A DNA stretch of 64,000 nucleotides from Alnus glutinosa (GCF_958979055.1 NC_084888.1:31914304-31978303); one strand, 5' to 3'. Positions 1 through 12,144 are shown, counted from the first letter of the stretch. Program-made: numbers and translations. Notes: generated by a model from the letters alone, not told the origin.

Positions 1-85
1 AGATGTTGTAACTGAGCTACATTTGGTCAAAAAGAGACTCCTTAAAACTAGAGCGCGTAGATCGAGGTGGCCAAACTACAAGTAG
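1..85 (+). pseudogene. 3' end of an LRR receptor kinase (window-truncated)
   Basis: From base 2 the frame reads [16 protein letters not shown], the same C-terminal kinase helix that ends both complete receptor kinases in this window ([16 protein letters not shown]). It then diverges: about 28 extra bases follow the LLKT codons and the frame stops at 83-85. The normal end (TTSGP-stop) can be traced just downstream as a mutated version, so the tail appears changed by a short insertion. Most of the gene lies to the left of the window, so whether it is functional cannot be judged. It shows that the cluster has at least one more member upstream. Confidence 0.75.
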
Positions 86-1531
86 ACCATAGTATCAACA
101 GGTAATATTATTGGTAGCTTAGTAGCTTGGTGAAGCAGATTGATGAGGCGTCCAACATATAATACCATTTGATTACGATTATAAGCTCATTGTATTTTTG
201 CATTCTCTTGCATTTTTAAGATGACACTATCTTTCACTTTTATAAGATAACCTTCTATTGCTTATTTCAATTTATATTTTCTTGTATATGTCGATTTATA
301 TTTTCTTGTACAGGTCGTATTTTATTTTCTATTTTACTTGGGCTTCAAAGTTTAGACACACATAAATACATAATTCTATTCAAGTTTTCCCATTCTTTAA
401 TTTATTTTAATAGAAAGCAAAAGACTGAAACGACTTGTGCAAATTTCTATACAAAATGACTAACCAAAACTCACTTTATATATTTTAGCTAATGGATTTT
501 AAAAGGCACCATACATTCGATTATTTATTCTTTCTCTATATTATTTAAATATTATTTCTTTATCTTTCCCTTTTTTTTTTTTCTTCTTGAAATGGTCATT
601 TTTCTAACATAATTTTTCCAGTATATAGTCATTTTTTCAAACAGCCATATTTTTCAAATGCACAGAAACAAGGTAAGGATTCTATATTCTCAAATGCACT
701 TTATAATATTTAGGGAAAATTACACTTTACTTTTTGAAGTTTCACCCAAATTGCAATTTTGCCTCTAAAGTGAAAAAAGTTGCAATCGACCCCATCAAAG
801 TTTAAAAAATTTGCAATATAGCCATTCCATTAGCTTATTTCGTCTTCCCTAGCGAAAATTACCACGTGTGCCGTACGTCCACTTTTTGGACCAAACTTGA
901 CGAAAATGCCCTCACATTTTTTGGACCAGACATGGGTTGCGTCCGAAACGGTTCCTCCCGTACACTTGCCGGAGTTGATCATCTACCATGGTGTCGGAGT
1001 GAAAATCTAAGGATGTTGGCGTTGCCAACGGACAGTGATGGAAGGAGGGTCGGGAAGTTTCAGGAAAAATACCAATGTTTCTGACGTGGAGGTAGGGGTG
1101 AGCATGGGGCGGGGGTGAGGGGGGTGCAATTTTTCCCCTTTTTTGGCCCCGCCCCACATCCCTGTGGGGGGTGAAAATTGCACCAGCAAACCGCATAAAA
1201 AATTATTTAAAGATTTTGGTTTTAACTCTTTAAATTATTTGAAGATTTTTTTAATTGAAATTAAACAAATAAGAAAAACAACAGCTACAAATAATACCTA
1301 AAAAAAAAACTCTAATCGACTTTGGTGTTTAGTTAGTCTTCCTCAAACAGTTCATAGGTAAGTTGAAATGATGGGCTTTGTCGAAACCTTACTCGATGCA
1401 TTGCATTGTGCTCATGACTTTCTCTACTTGCTACAGGACAATTGTACCATTTGGGTTGGGGAAGGTGGGGGTGTTCTATTAAAAGGCTAGAATCATTGTA
1501 CCTGCTGCCCAGAAAAAAAAAAATAAAAAGG
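86..1531. other. AT-rich intergenic DNA, no gene seen
   Basis: The first ~80 bases resemble the 3' flank of the complete kinases (a GGTAATATT-GGTAG motif follows the stop in all three). The rest is AT-rich with no convincing gene. Bases ~715-850 have the alternating 'cannot-bind' composition of a common plant dispersed repeat (lacTTTAC/AAAGTG motifs), and 1093 onward begins a hAT-like terminus described separately. The short open frames at 866-1196 overlap on both strands and look spurious. Confidence 0.6.
1093..1200 (+). mobile_element. Relic end of a TAGGGGTGAGCA-type hAT element
   Basis: The terminus TAGGGGTGAGCATGGGGCGG is the same for about 20 bases as the left end of the complete hAT inserted in the copia element at 47226. 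It is followed by the same kind of GC-rich subterminal sequence. No matching right terminus or target duplication was found nearby, so this looks like a truncated or decayed copy. Confidence 0.5.
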
Positions 1532-2318
1532 ACTCAATTGCACCTTAAAGTAGAGGGGGCCATCTGAGTTGCCTTCATAATTTGATTCAAGACTTCCACC
1601 AATTTCACTGCTCACAAGTCACAAGACTGACTTTCTCTGAGTCCCATTGAAAGGGCAAGACTTGTATATGTAAAGACAATACAATAGAACCTGGCCCATC
1701 CCCGTCGCTTCCATGTCCTGCTCCAGCACCATCGGCCCCGTGGTTTTGTCACTGTCCAACTTTTTCTACACGTAGCGTGTCAGTTGAGTCTATACACTGA
1801 TAGAAATAAAACCATCCTGGTTTTTTTTTTTTTAAGATTTTTAATTTTGGTCTTTCTGATATGCATCTATTTATCTATTTTCGTACTGTGCCGTTTATCT
1901 CCTCCATAGCTCCTGCTACTGTTTGCTGGTTGTGTTTTTACTTTGAATAAGAGTTTTTTTCTCTATAAATTTGCCTTTATGAATGATATATGAGATGAAA
2001 AAAAAAAAGAAAAAAAAACTCATTGCATACCTTAAAGTGGAGAGGGGCCAATCTGTGTTGCCTACATAATTTGATTGATCAAGACTTCCACCATTTTCAA
2101 TGCTCACAAGTCACAAGGCTAGACTTTCTCTGAGTCCCATTGAAAGGGCAAGACTTGTATATATAAAGACAATAGAACCTGGCCTATCCCCGTCGCTTCC
2201 ATGTCCTGCTCCAGCACCATCGGCCCGTGGTTTTGTCACTGTCCAACTTTTTCTACATGTAGCGTGTCAGTTGAGTCTATATAATGATAGAAATAATAAA
2301 CCATTCTGGTTTTTTTTT
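1532..2318 (+). repeat. Direct duplication of ~300 bp (two copies)
   Basis: A segment of about 300 bp at ~1532-1835 is repeated at ~2019-2316. Shared landmarks in the same order are TTGATTCAAGACTTCCACC-like, GAGTCCCATTGAAAGGGCAA, CCATGTCCTGCTCCAGCACC and TGTCAGTTGAGTCTATA. The two copies are separated by ~180 bp of AT-rich DNA. A weaker match to the GAGTCCC-GGGCAAGAC part sits at ~23895, upstream of kinase 2, so this may be old promoter or 5' flank of the kinase genes. Confidence 0.7.
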
Positions 2319-2849
2319 TCCTTTTTTTTTTTTTTTTTTTTTTTATTTATTTATTTATTTATACAAACATAAACGAGTCCTCGCAGTAACACAACGATGT
2401 GCCGCAAAGCTAACGTATGGTACATACCCCATGATATGTACCTAATAAATCAGAGTAACATCTATTTAACTATGCAGCGAAAATCACAATATAAACTCTA
2501 GTACTCTACTATGATCTAATCATAACCAAAGAGCCATATTACATCTATCTGTTTAAGTCTTTCCTCAAATAAAACACATTAATTACACAACAGAAATGGC
2601 TTATACAATAACAAGTGACACAAGCGTAACAAACCATAAATAAAACCTATAGACACCCGAAGTCCAACAATTATGACTATCACGGCGAGCTTCAATCATA
2701 ACATCTAGAATACACTGCTACCAAACCATCCACTATACCGGAGTATCTGCAGTCATAACATTAAAGTCTACATGGTTGCAGGGGTTACCACATCCGCACA
2801 GATGAAATTATGAGCCCACCGCCTTAGCGGAAAAAGTTAGGACCTAAAA

Positions 2850-4310
2850 CTAAAGAAACAAATGAAAAATGTTTTACGAAAAGATAAAGAAAAAGCAAAA
2901 GCATTACTTTTGGCAGGGTCCTTAACTTTCTAAAAGTCGAAGTTGGGAAGATTAACGCCATATCCAATGGGTAAGAGAAACAAGATTAAATAAAAAAAGA
3001 AAGGGGTGGAACTTGGCAATTTTGGGCACGTCCTCCTGAAGGGATATCCAATAGGTAAGTACAGACAATAAACTTTTAAAGGGATTTAATATTCGTTTTT
3101 TTTGTTGTTAAATGCGAACTCAGAGGTAATGATAAAAATAAGGATGGTTAATATATTACAGGCTATTTAAGTGAAATTATGAAATTTTGGTGCATTAACT
3201 TTCTACCAAGTTAAGATATCAAAATGTATAATATTTACTTTCATATCCATCTAACAAATATCGATTCATCTCTAACCTATATTTTAAGTCATTCTCTGTC
3301 ACAAGGTGTTGGGGGAATATCTTTCTAAATTGCCTCTCTCTATTTTCTTTACTACCAGCATTATTCATTACGAACATTCAAAGGATTGACAATATTTAAT
3401 CTCTTCCTACATCTACAAAAATGTTAGATGACCCCCCTCTCCCATGAAACTTATTGTATTGTCCAATTAAACGATTCAAAAGGTCTCGCACTTTTGCCTC
3501 TATTTGATCCTCCCACATGCCTATTGCATTTTCTCAACCAAAACATCAATGCCTTCATCTTGGAACGTGGGTCAAGAACAAAAACAACATACAATATTAA
3601 GTTGATCATATCCATAGTTTCTCAATACTTTTCATATTAAAACTCACAGAACTCAGGACCTGATCAAGATTAAGACAACCATCATTTAAGATATGTTGAA
3701 TAATAAAAAGTTGCAAGAAATATGAATTGGATGTGACATAAGTTGAACCAGAAAACATCATTGTGGCATCATAAAAATTGGGTTGCCCAACCACTTATTC
3801 GGTCAAATGGATCTCATAAATGGTTTCTCACAATTATTTGCCCAAATTCTCTCACAATCACCTGTCCAAATTTAAAAGAATCCGAGTAAATAATTTGAAA
3901 GGATCCTAATCCTCTCTTGCCTACCTTCTGGCGCAAATCCCATGACGGGAATCATGTTGTCATAATAAATAAATATACTATTTTTTATGGATAAAAATTT
4001 TCTACAACCAATATGTAAAAGTGACATATGTTCATTGGCATGTGAGAAACACATGTTGTTTTAATAGTATGTGCTACTTATAAGTTTTTTTAATAGCATT
4101 AATAAAAAATAAAAAAAAAATATTTTTACATGCTTAAAAGACACATCACTCAAAAATGTGTGTCGTAAGAAATTTCTTACTAACCATTCACTCGAAAGAA
4201 ATTTGTCTATTTTTTATTCATAAAATTAGCTGGCATGAAACCGGCCAACTTTTGAATACCCAACTACCAAGCCAAACATTCAATGCATTCAATTCATCTA
4301 ATGAAAAAGA
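2850..4310. repeat. Segmental duplicate of 21118-22570
   Basis: A block of about 1.4 kb that matches 21118-22570 in the same orientation, including the CTTTCTAAAAGTCGAAGTTGGG motif, the dead hAT transposase and the CATGTGAGAAACACATGTTGTTTTAATAG stretch near 4040. It is part of the duplicated upstream flank of the receptor kinases. Apart from the transposase remnant no gene is seen in it. Confidence 0.8.
3440..3795 (-). pseudogene. hAT transposase remnant (RICESLEEPER-like)
   Basis: Two minus-strand frames in series encode stretches typical of the central part of plant hAT transposases. One has FYDATMMFSGSTYVTSN followed by FLQLFIIQHILND. A frameshift later comes a stretch matching the LYVA-VLDPRFK-type motif that is clearer in the second copy at 21641-22059. 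Only about 120 residues remain of a family that is normally 600-700 residues long, and no zinc-finger BED domain or dimerisation domain is intact. It cannot encode an active transposase. Family assignment is from motif recognition, without alignment. Confidence 0.65.
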
Positions 4311-4373
4311 TTTTACAAAAAGAAAAGAATTTCTAGAGGACAGAAGCTTGGACGGTAAGGACTTAAGAAGCAA

Positions 4374-4545
4374 ATGAAAAAGATTTTACAAAAAGAAAAG
4401 GAAAAAAGCATTGCTTTTGGCAAAGTCATTAATTTGATCAACTTTCTAAAAGTAGGTTTTACCAAAAAAAAAAAAAAAAAATGCATTCCTTTTGGCAAAG
4501 TCATTAATTTGACCAACTTTCTAAAAGTAGGTTTTACAAACAAAA
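4374..4545 (+). repeat. Two units of the TTTTGGCAAAG tandem-repeat family
   Basis: Two copies of the unit 'TTTTGGCAAAGTCATTAA...CTTTCTAAAAGTAGGTTTTAC' lie here, separated by poly-A. They belong to the same family that forms the long tandem array at 17283-18990. The open frames across them on either strand are low-complexity and not credible as genes. Confidence 0.8.
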
Positions 4546-4612
4546 AAAAAAAAAATAAATTTGCATTGATGATGACTGAGTCAATAGAGCAGTCAACATG
4601 AATGTTGACTTG

Positions 4613-4672
4613 GTTAAGCACTAGTTACAACCACCTAGGAAGTGGGGGAGCTGATGACTTGAGTTTTTCCTC
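4613..4672 (+). pseudogene. LRR receptor-kinase fragment (~20 codons)
   Basis: The sequence CAACCACCTAGGAAGTGGGG followed by AGCTGATGACTTGA matches the kinase coding segment [11 protein letters not shown] in the LRR region of kinase 1 (around 7321-7365) almost base for base. Nothing LRR-like continues on either side, so it is a small relic. A longer relic with the same right flank occurs at 19372-19890. Confidence 0.75.
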
Positions 4673-4689
4673 TCCTACCAGGTCCCCTT

Positions 4690-5110
4690 CTCACCTATCA
4701 TTTCTAGGTAATTTTAGACTGAGTTAATAGAGCAGTCAACATGAATGTTTCCACTAGTTTCTTCAGATATTTAACGTCCGTTTGGTTTGGTAATTTTAAA
4801 GCGTTACAGTTAAAAAAATAAAAAATAAAAAAAGGGGTAAATGTTTGATAAATTAAATAATCAACTTTTAAAATCGTGTAAATTATATGTTAGGCTACAT
4901 TGCCACCTATCTTCCTAGATTTTTCATAAAGGTTATACGAAATTTTTGAGTACATTTTAATCAGCAGGCTTTGGGAAAGACGTAGAAGGCCTATGTGTTA
5001 TAATGGACTGTGACAGTTTCAAATAAATACCCACGTCACTTTGTAAATTCTAGTCTCACTTATATATAACTAAATTTGACCACGAGTACCACGTGAATTA
5101 CTACGTGACG
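4690..5110. repeat. Duplicate of 19896-20405
   Basis: About 420 bp that follows the LRR relic is repeated after the second LRR relic at 19896-20405. Landmarks are TATTTAACGTCCGTTTGGTT, ATTGCCACCTATCTTCCTAG and ACCACGTGA-TTACTACGTGACGAC. This shows that the two relics derive from one duplicated pseudogene locus. No coding sequence is seen. Confidence 0.8.
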
Positions 5111-6324
5111 ACACTGCAATAAGTACAGATACAAAACACGACCACATTAGTCGGAGGACAGCATTAATCACAGACTCATAGCTAGTGCCGGTTGTTACAG
5201 ACCCAAAGTTGCTGCTCTTTCTGATTAGTTTCCAACTGTCGTAGGTCTGTCGGCCTAAATGTCTGAAACTAATGAATAGGAAGAGTTTGCATGGATTGGG
5301 TCCAGGTCCAAGATTACATTACAGAGCTGCCCCATTGGCAATTCTCTCTCCTCTCTTTTTCTTTATTTTCACTTTTTTTAAAAAAATAAAAAAATTATTT
5401 TTATTATTTAAATAAAAAAATTTACTACAATACAATTTTTTTTTTTTTTTTAACTTTTTTATTAAATTCTTCATACTTTAAATTACATTAACCATTTTTT
5501 ACTACCATTTAAAAAAAAAAAAAAATTCTCGTACTTGAGGAGTAGGGGTTGCCCAATAAGGCGAATTTGGATGGACCACTTTGTGTCATGCACTCCTTCA
5601 TTATTGCTTAGAGCATCTTTCTGTACCACGACGCTTCATTATGATCCGTAACGTCTGTTTCTACGGATGTTAATTCTCCTGCTTCTGGCCAGAAAATAAA
5701 GCAAATAGTTTAATCTCCCACACCCATACCATCTTATTTTAGCAATTTTTATCTTTGGGGCTAAAATAACTAATCATAGGTGGTTGATAGTGCTCTTCTA
5801 GGGATGAGCATCACCTGCAACTTTCTGTTCAAGCGTAGGATAGACTAATCACTAATGCCGCGTCCAATGTCGGTAGAAACCTTTTAAGCAGCAAATGCCA
5901 GCTGCCAGCAATTGCAAATGGAAATATCTAAAAAATATAAAAAATCACAAATGTGGAAAAAAAACTTTCATATGATTTGATTGAGTACTGATCCTTGTTA
6001 CATTAATCTATTATAAAATTACAAGTATTTTGCTATTTGACCAGAGCCAGCGTGGCTGGTGAGCGGAAGCTGGCCCATACGTACCCCGACAAGTGGAGAG
6101 AAAAATGAAAAGGAAAAGAGAGAGAACAAAGAAAAAGAGGGAAAGAGAAACAAAAAAAAGAAAAAGAAAGGGTGGAACCTGGCAATTTTGGCCCCCGTTG
6201 TGTACATCAATTTTGAGAAGAGTTCATTTATTTAATTAGCTCACGAACGGGATTTCCCTTCCTCATACCATTTTCTTTTGTTTCTTGAGAGACATCAAGA
6301 AGTAGCAACGAAAGCAAACCAACC
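5111..6324 (+). promoter_or_regulatory. Upstream region of receptor kinase 1
   Basis: No gene is seen here. Bases ~5850-6324 are closely similar to ~25186-25665 upstream of kinase 2, including the GAGCCAG-GTGGCTGGTGAGCGGAAGCT block and the leader TTCTTGAGAGACATCAAGAAGTAGC immediately before the start codon. That conservation suggests a shared promoter and 5' leader, but no TATA box or transcription start can be fixed by eye. Bases 5340-5530 are AT-rich simple sequence. Confidence 0.5.
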
Positions 6325-9300
6325 ATGGGGCTTCCCCCCTTAAGTCCCGCAGTCTCTTGCTCAGCTCTTTGCATTCTAACAATCGTTTCAGTCTTTTGCT
6401 TTGGTTCCACCACCTATGGCTATGGCATTGGCGGGAATGAGACAGACCGACAAGCCTTGCTTGAATTCAAGGCCAAAATAGTCGATGACCCTTCCATGGT
6501 TTTGAGTTCATGGAATGACACCACCCACTTCTGCCTGTGGCATGGTGTTACATGTGGTCGACGCCACCAGAGGGTCACGGAGTTGCGCCTCCCATCTCAG
6601 AAACTCGTGGGATCTATATCGCCTTTCATTGGAAATTTGAGCTTTCTAAGGCGTCTATATCTCCCAACCAATAGCTTCAGTCATCAAATCCCTCCAGAAA
6701 TCGGCCGTTTGCATAGATTAGTGTTGCTACAGTTGGCCGACAATTCAGTAGGTGGCAAAATTCCTACAAATTTATCGGGGTGCTCTAACCTCAAGTATTT
6801 CGGACTTGCTTTTAATCAGCTGACTGGGGAAATTCCTATTGAGGTTGGCTCCTTGTCAAAGCTCAAAACGTTTGCTGTCGACCACAACCTACTAACAGGA
6901 AGTATCCCTCCATCTCTTGGCAACTTATCGTCACTTGAACAACTTTATTTACCCTCAAATAATATAGGTGGGAGTATTCCTAGTGTTCTAGGCCAACTTA
7001 TGAACCTTACAGTTATTTCTTTTTCTTCGAATCACTTTTCTGGCACCATCCCTCCATCAATCTTCAATCTCTCTTCTATTAAAATTCTTAATGTGGGAGA
7101 AAATCAAATCCAAGGGAGTCTTCCGTGGGACTTGGGGATAACTCTTCCGAATCTCAAATCCTTCTCCGTGAGCAGTAACAAATTTACTGCAGGCTCCATT
7201 CCTCATTCAATATCCAACGCCTCAAATCTGGAACGACTTGATTTTGGATGGAACAAATTTACCGGAAACATGCCTTCTTTCGAAAAGTTGCGTTGGCTAC
7301 AATTTTTGAGCACTAGCCTCAACCACCTAGGAAGTGGGGGAGCTGATGACTTGAATTTTCTCTGCTCTTTGACTAACGCCACTAGCTTAGAGCTATTGGC
7401 TATAAACGGCAACAATTTTGGTGGACTATTGCCTGAATGCATCAGTAACTTGTCATCTACTCTTATAGTATTGGTAGTAGAAGAAAATAATATAGTTGGA
7501 ACGATTCCGAGTGGGATTGTAAATCTCGTCAACTTAGAGATGCTCCACATGTGGACTAACAAACTTTCAGGTAAAATTCCCGCTGATATTGGAAAGCTTC
7601 ATAGACTACAATCATTGCTTCTTCACATAAACAACCTCTCTGGCAACATCCCACACTCTCTTGGAAATCTGAGTATGTTACTCAAACTATCTTTAAGTCA
7701 TAATAATCTTCACGGAAGCATCCCTTCAAGTCTAGGAAACTGCCAATGTTTACTCTTCTTGGCTCTTTCTGAAAACAATCTCAGTGGCACCTTACCTCCC
7801 CAGGTCTTTGGTCTCTCATCCTTGTCAATTGGTCTCTATTTGTCTCGTAACCGTTTCACCGGTCCCCTTCCCATGGAAGTTGGAAATCTGAAAAATCTAG
7901 GTGAATTTTCGATTTCAGAAAACATGTTAACTGGTGAAATTCCAGGGAGTCTTGGAAGTTGTGTTAGGCTGGAGTCTTTAGACATGCAAGGAAACTTCTT
8001 ACAAGGGACCATTCCATCAAGTTTTGGTTCTTTGAGAGGACTACAGGAATTAGATCTTTCTCGAAACAATCTGTCAGGAAAAATTCCAGATTTTTTCGTG
8101 GGTTTCAACTCACTGCAACTTTTGAATCTGTCTTACAACAATTTTGAGGGTATGGTGCCTTCAGACGGCATTTTCAAGAACTCAAGTGCAACTTCAGTTG
8201 CGGGAAATAGTCAACTATGTGGGGGAATACCTGAGATGCAGTTGTCTAAATGCAACTTGAGAGAGTCTAAGAAGACAAAATTGAACTTAACCATGAAATT
8301 AATTATCCCCATAGTTTGCGGGCTTTTAGGAGTAATTTGTGTGCTGTCTTTTTCATTTGTCTTTTGGTTCACTAGGAAAAGAAAAGAACCCACTTCAAGT
8401 TCTTCAAGAAATTTGTTTTTAAATTTGTCGTACCAAAGTCTCCTAAAAGCCACCGATGGGTTCTCCTCCACAAATTTGCTTGGTGTGGGTAGTTTTGGAT
8501 CCGTGTATAAAGGAATCATTAATGAGGGTCGGATGACGATTGCTGTCAAGGTGCTCAACCTTATGAGACGTGGAGCTTCCAAGAGTTTTCTTGCTGAGTG
8601 TGAGGCCTTGAGAAACATCAGGCATCGGAATCTTGTAAAGATACTCACAGCATGTTCAGGTGTTGATTATCAGGGTAATAATTTCAAGGCTCTAGTTTAC
8701 GAATTCATGGTCAATGGTAGCCTTGCGGATTGGTTGCATCCGACTGCTACAGAGGATGAGGCGCACCAGGAGCAGAGGAAGCTGAATCTTTATCAAAGAT
8801 TGAATATCGCCATTGATGTTGCGAGCGCATTAGAATATCTCCATTATCATTGCCAAACACCAATCCTACACTGCGACCTCAAGCCTAGCAATGTTCTTCT
8901 GGACAATGAAATGATTGGACATGTCGGAGACTTTGGGTTAGCGAGATTCGCTCCCGAAGCTGACCATAACTCTTCAACCAATCAATCGAGCTCTATTGGT
9001 GTAAGAGGAACTATTGGTTATGCGGCTCCGGGTAAACACTCTTTATCATTTCTTAGTTATAGTCTTTTTTCTTCTAAGAACATGTCTAAATTTGAACATT
9101 TCTTCATAATAAAAAATTTCGCATTTTGGTATTTTATTTTCTGGTTTCATCACATAGAGAGTATCATAGCATAATTCCTTTCTTAGCATTAGTTATAGTC
9201 ATATTACAATTTATCATATATATATATATATATGTTGACTTGCAGAGTATGGTATGGGAAATGAGGTGTCCTCCTATGGTGATATATATAGCTTTGGGAT

Positions 9301-9688
9301 CCTCCTATTAGAAATGTTTACTGGAAAAAGACCTACAAATGACATGTTCCAAGGCACTTTAAATCTACATTCCTTCGTCCAAGAAGTTTTGCCTGAACGA
9401 GTTGTCGAGATTGCGGATCCAATTCTTTTTCGGGGAATAGAAGAGACAACCATGAACAGTACTGATAATAACAACAACACTAGAAGAGAAGAAGAGATAG
9501 CCATGAACAGTACTGATAATAACAGCAGCATTAGAAGAAGCAGAATCCAAGAGTGTTTGATTTTGACGTTTGGGATTGGAGTTGCTTGTTCTGTTAAACA
9601 ACCAGGAGAACGGATGAGCATGAAAGATGTTGTAACTGAGCTTCATTTGGTCAGAAAGAAGCTTCTTAAAACTACAAGTGGACCCTAA
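6325..9688 (+). CDS. LRR receptor-like serine/threonine kinase, subfamily XII type (kinase 1)
   Basis: Two exons: 6325-9031 and 9246-9688, joined by a GT...AG intron of 214 bp that splits the GAG codon of the kinase APE motif. The spliced frame is 1049 residues. Order: signal peptide (~1-33), N-terminal LRR cap ([23 protein letters not shown]), about 20 extracellular LRRs, cysteine pair near 630-645, one membrane helix (~659-681), then a kinase with [11 protein letters not shown] from ~720, catalytic-loop HCDLKPSN at 849-856 and DFG at 869. Lys742 in IAVKV is the ATP lysine. The residue before the catalytic Asp is Cys rather than Arg, so this is a non-RD kinase like FLS2, EFR and Xa21, which sense microbial ligands at the plasma membrane. 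The start ATG has a good context (AACCATGGGG). Its ligand is unknown; an immune role is inferred from family. Confidence 0.92.
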
Positions 9689-10625
9689 CATTAACGTACA
9701 GGTAATATTGGTAGATTGTTTATTTCAATTTTAATGATGATTATAAGCTCGATCATTGAATTTTGCCGTCTATTTCTTATTTCAATTTTGATGCCAGGGA
9801 ATGAGAGAATCTTGCTCTCATTAGGTTGAAACATTATTAAAAAATAAAAAAACTACTTATAATACACCATGTAAACCGGTGTGATAAATAGATATGAAGA
9901 AGAGCATTACTCTTTAAAAGTTTGATTGCATGTTTGATTAAAGAGCGTAGAGAAATTCTTGAAATTTTGTATATGTGCACGATTTAAGTAAATTTGGTTA
10001 ACCAGAATTTTATTTTTTTTCCAAACTACCTCAATATGATGTTTCACAAAGAAATAATGGTTGTTGAAATTTTTTGAGTTATCTTAATACTACGTCTTAT
10101 TATAATTTCCTGTGTTCGTCAAACAAATAGCGCAAGTCAAGCAATATTTTGTAATGAGATGCATATATGTTTTAATTATTTTGAGGTTAATTTAAATTAA
10201 TGATGTTGGGAATGGTGATGAATTACTCATAATATGGAAAAAGCTAACTTATTACCGTGTTATGCACACACTTGAAAATTAAGCGTACTTCAGTTATCTG
10301 ATATAGTTGTTGATCAAGTATAATATATTGTTATACATCATGTTAAAATTCATAATAAGATTAAATCTTATTAATCTTTTTTCAGATAATACAATGGTTC
10401 AAGACCCTTGTAATTTGAGACTATGGGGGTTCTTATATATGGTTCAAGCTCACAGGGACTTGGTGAGACGTCTTATTTGTGTTTGATGTACTGGAATTTG
10501 GTTTATATTGATGTTTAAACTTTATTATGTTTGGAGACTTTTTATGTGCTTTTAGATATTTGGAGTTGGATTGTAATCGTTTAATTGTGAATTGTTTTAT
10601 CTCATGGATTGAGTATTGTTAGTTT
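9689..10625 (+). repeat. 3' flank of kinase 1, duplicated at 29078-30110
   Basis: No gene. The sequence runs in parallel with the 3' flank of kinase 2 almost from the stop codon (shared ACATTAACGTACAGGTAATA, AACCGGTGT-ATAAATAG, GCAAGTC-AGC-ATATTTTG, CATGGATTGAGTATTGTTAG). Kinase 2's copy has extra poly-A/T and a ~50-bp insertion near 29660. The duplication continues beyond the hAT element at 10634 to the RABF1 fragment. Confidence 0.85.
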
Positions 10626-10633
10626 GATGCAAT

Positions 10634-12144
10634 TAGGATTGGTAATTTTGACACGACCTGACAACCCGACACAAATACGATACAAAATTAACGAGTTTAG
10701 GTCATAAACGGGTCAACCCGTTTATGACTTTATGACCCGTGTATTTCGGTCTGACGGGTCTTGTCACGGGCCGCCAGACTCGATTATGTTTTTTATTTAT
10801 TTATTTATTTATTATTATTATTATTTTAAAAGAAGTGAAATTAGCTGATTAGCCTAGGATGTAGAGATTATAGAAGCATTAATGAACACAGTGCACTGGG
10901 CTCAAGGAAATGAAAAAGGATTCAAACTCATTTATATGGAAAGTTGAAATGACAGCCTAACAGGCGTCTAAAACTGGTGTTCTGGTTGTAAAAGTGGGAC
11001 AAGACAATGAGTAATGATTTATTGCTACCTTTTTATACAACTTCTCACCACCTTACCTATGTGGCAAAGTGGTCCCTTAGTACTTTTTGAGTTTTAAAAA
11101 TAAAATCAAGTGGGGGACCGCCTTACCACATAAGCAAAGTGATAAAAAGTTATATAAAAAAGTAACAATAAATCATTACTCCAAGAGGAAAGGAATTGCC
11201 ATTCTTCAATCTTTACTCAATTCTGCTATAAGATCATGGCCAAGGAAATTTTTTATTTTTTTCTTTGAACAGTGTGCGACATGCGTGCTTTGTGGAAACT
11301 GGAAAGTGAAAATTGAGACTTTACTTACGAAAACGGTCAGCTACTCAGCCGTTCGTGTGATCGACGACGGTGGCTTTAATGCCAAATTACGGTGGCTCAA
11401 TTTGTGTACCTTTGACTTTGTCAACTCTTTTTAAAATTACAGAGAATTGACCGCATCAAAGAAGCTGAAGGGCTTGTTTGGTACGAGGGTGTGCAGTGGA
11501 AACGACCCCAGGCAGAGAAGTGAAAACACATAAAAAAATAAAAAAAATAAAAAAATAAAAAAAACACCCTAACATCTTTTTCTTTTGGCGCCGCCCCCCT
11601 CTTCTTCTTCAGCGCCTCCCCTTCTTCATCCTCCCGTTCGACGCTCTCTCTCTCTGCTCTCCGCTCGCTGCCAACGTCGCTCTGTCATCGTCGGACAAAA
11701 GAGAGCGCTCGAGACGAGTGGCATCCTTGGCCCACTGAATCAACTTCTACACTTCATCTTCTTCATCCTCAGCAGCATCATTATCACAGGAAGATAATAA
11801 CCTGGGATCCGCAGGAATTCCGTGAGAGCCCTTGAGAGCAACAAATCTGGAAAAGAGCTCATCTTCGTCCACACTAGACGTGGTTGATTTCTGAGAGTTT
11901 TGCGGTGGAGATAAAGAATGAGAAGACGGATTAGGGACGACAGAGGGTCGAGATTTGAGGGCTTGGAAACGACTCATTATGCTAAACGAGTTTCACAGGT
12001 CGTGTTAGGTGACCTGTGAAAATTGCCATGCCGTGTCGTGTCTGGAGCTCCAACCCATTAACATAAACGGGTCATGTTTGGATCTATCTTAAATGAGTCA
12101 CGGATCTTCACTGGTCGACCCGCAGACTCGTTTTTGCAGCCCTA
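10634..12144. mobile_element. Gene-carrying hAT element (1511 bp) with empty site in window
   Basis: The ends are TAGGATTGGTAATTTTGA and TTTTTGCAGCCCTA, flanked by the perfect 8-bp duplication GATGCAAT (10626-10633 and 12145-12152). The paralogous flank at ~30103 reads straight through GATGCAATGCGATTG, giving the uninterrupted site. Subterminal ACCCGTTTA/GGGTCGTG repeats near both ends match the two hAT copies at 36895 and 54725, so all three belong to one family. It holds no transposase. Internal DNA includes a CT-rich leader and a small reading frame on the minus strand that is probably host-derived. Confidence 0.88.
11747..11977 (-). pseudogene. Probable captured host exon inside the hAT element
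   Basis: A 76-codon minus-strand frame starts MSRFQALKSRPSVV and ends in an acidic run (DAAEDEEDEV). The middle, DEDELFSRFVALKG, resembles a host protein motif more than transposon sequence, but the protein is not recognised. The frame stops at the edge of the acidic run. Because the surrounding hAT family carries a different host gene elsewhere, capture of a gene fragment is the likely origin. Expression or function is not supported. Confidence 0.4.

Noticed and set aside
7203-8648. Minus-strand frames across kinase 1 (and 26544-27989 across kinase 2)
   Set aside because: They are antisense shadows of a clearly coding LRR-kinase exon and have no domain features.
9126-9311. Frame spanning the kinase 1 intron
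   Set aside because: It reads through intronic ATATAT sequence; the GT at 9032 and AG at 9245 join the kinase frame precisely at the APE motif, as in kinase 2.
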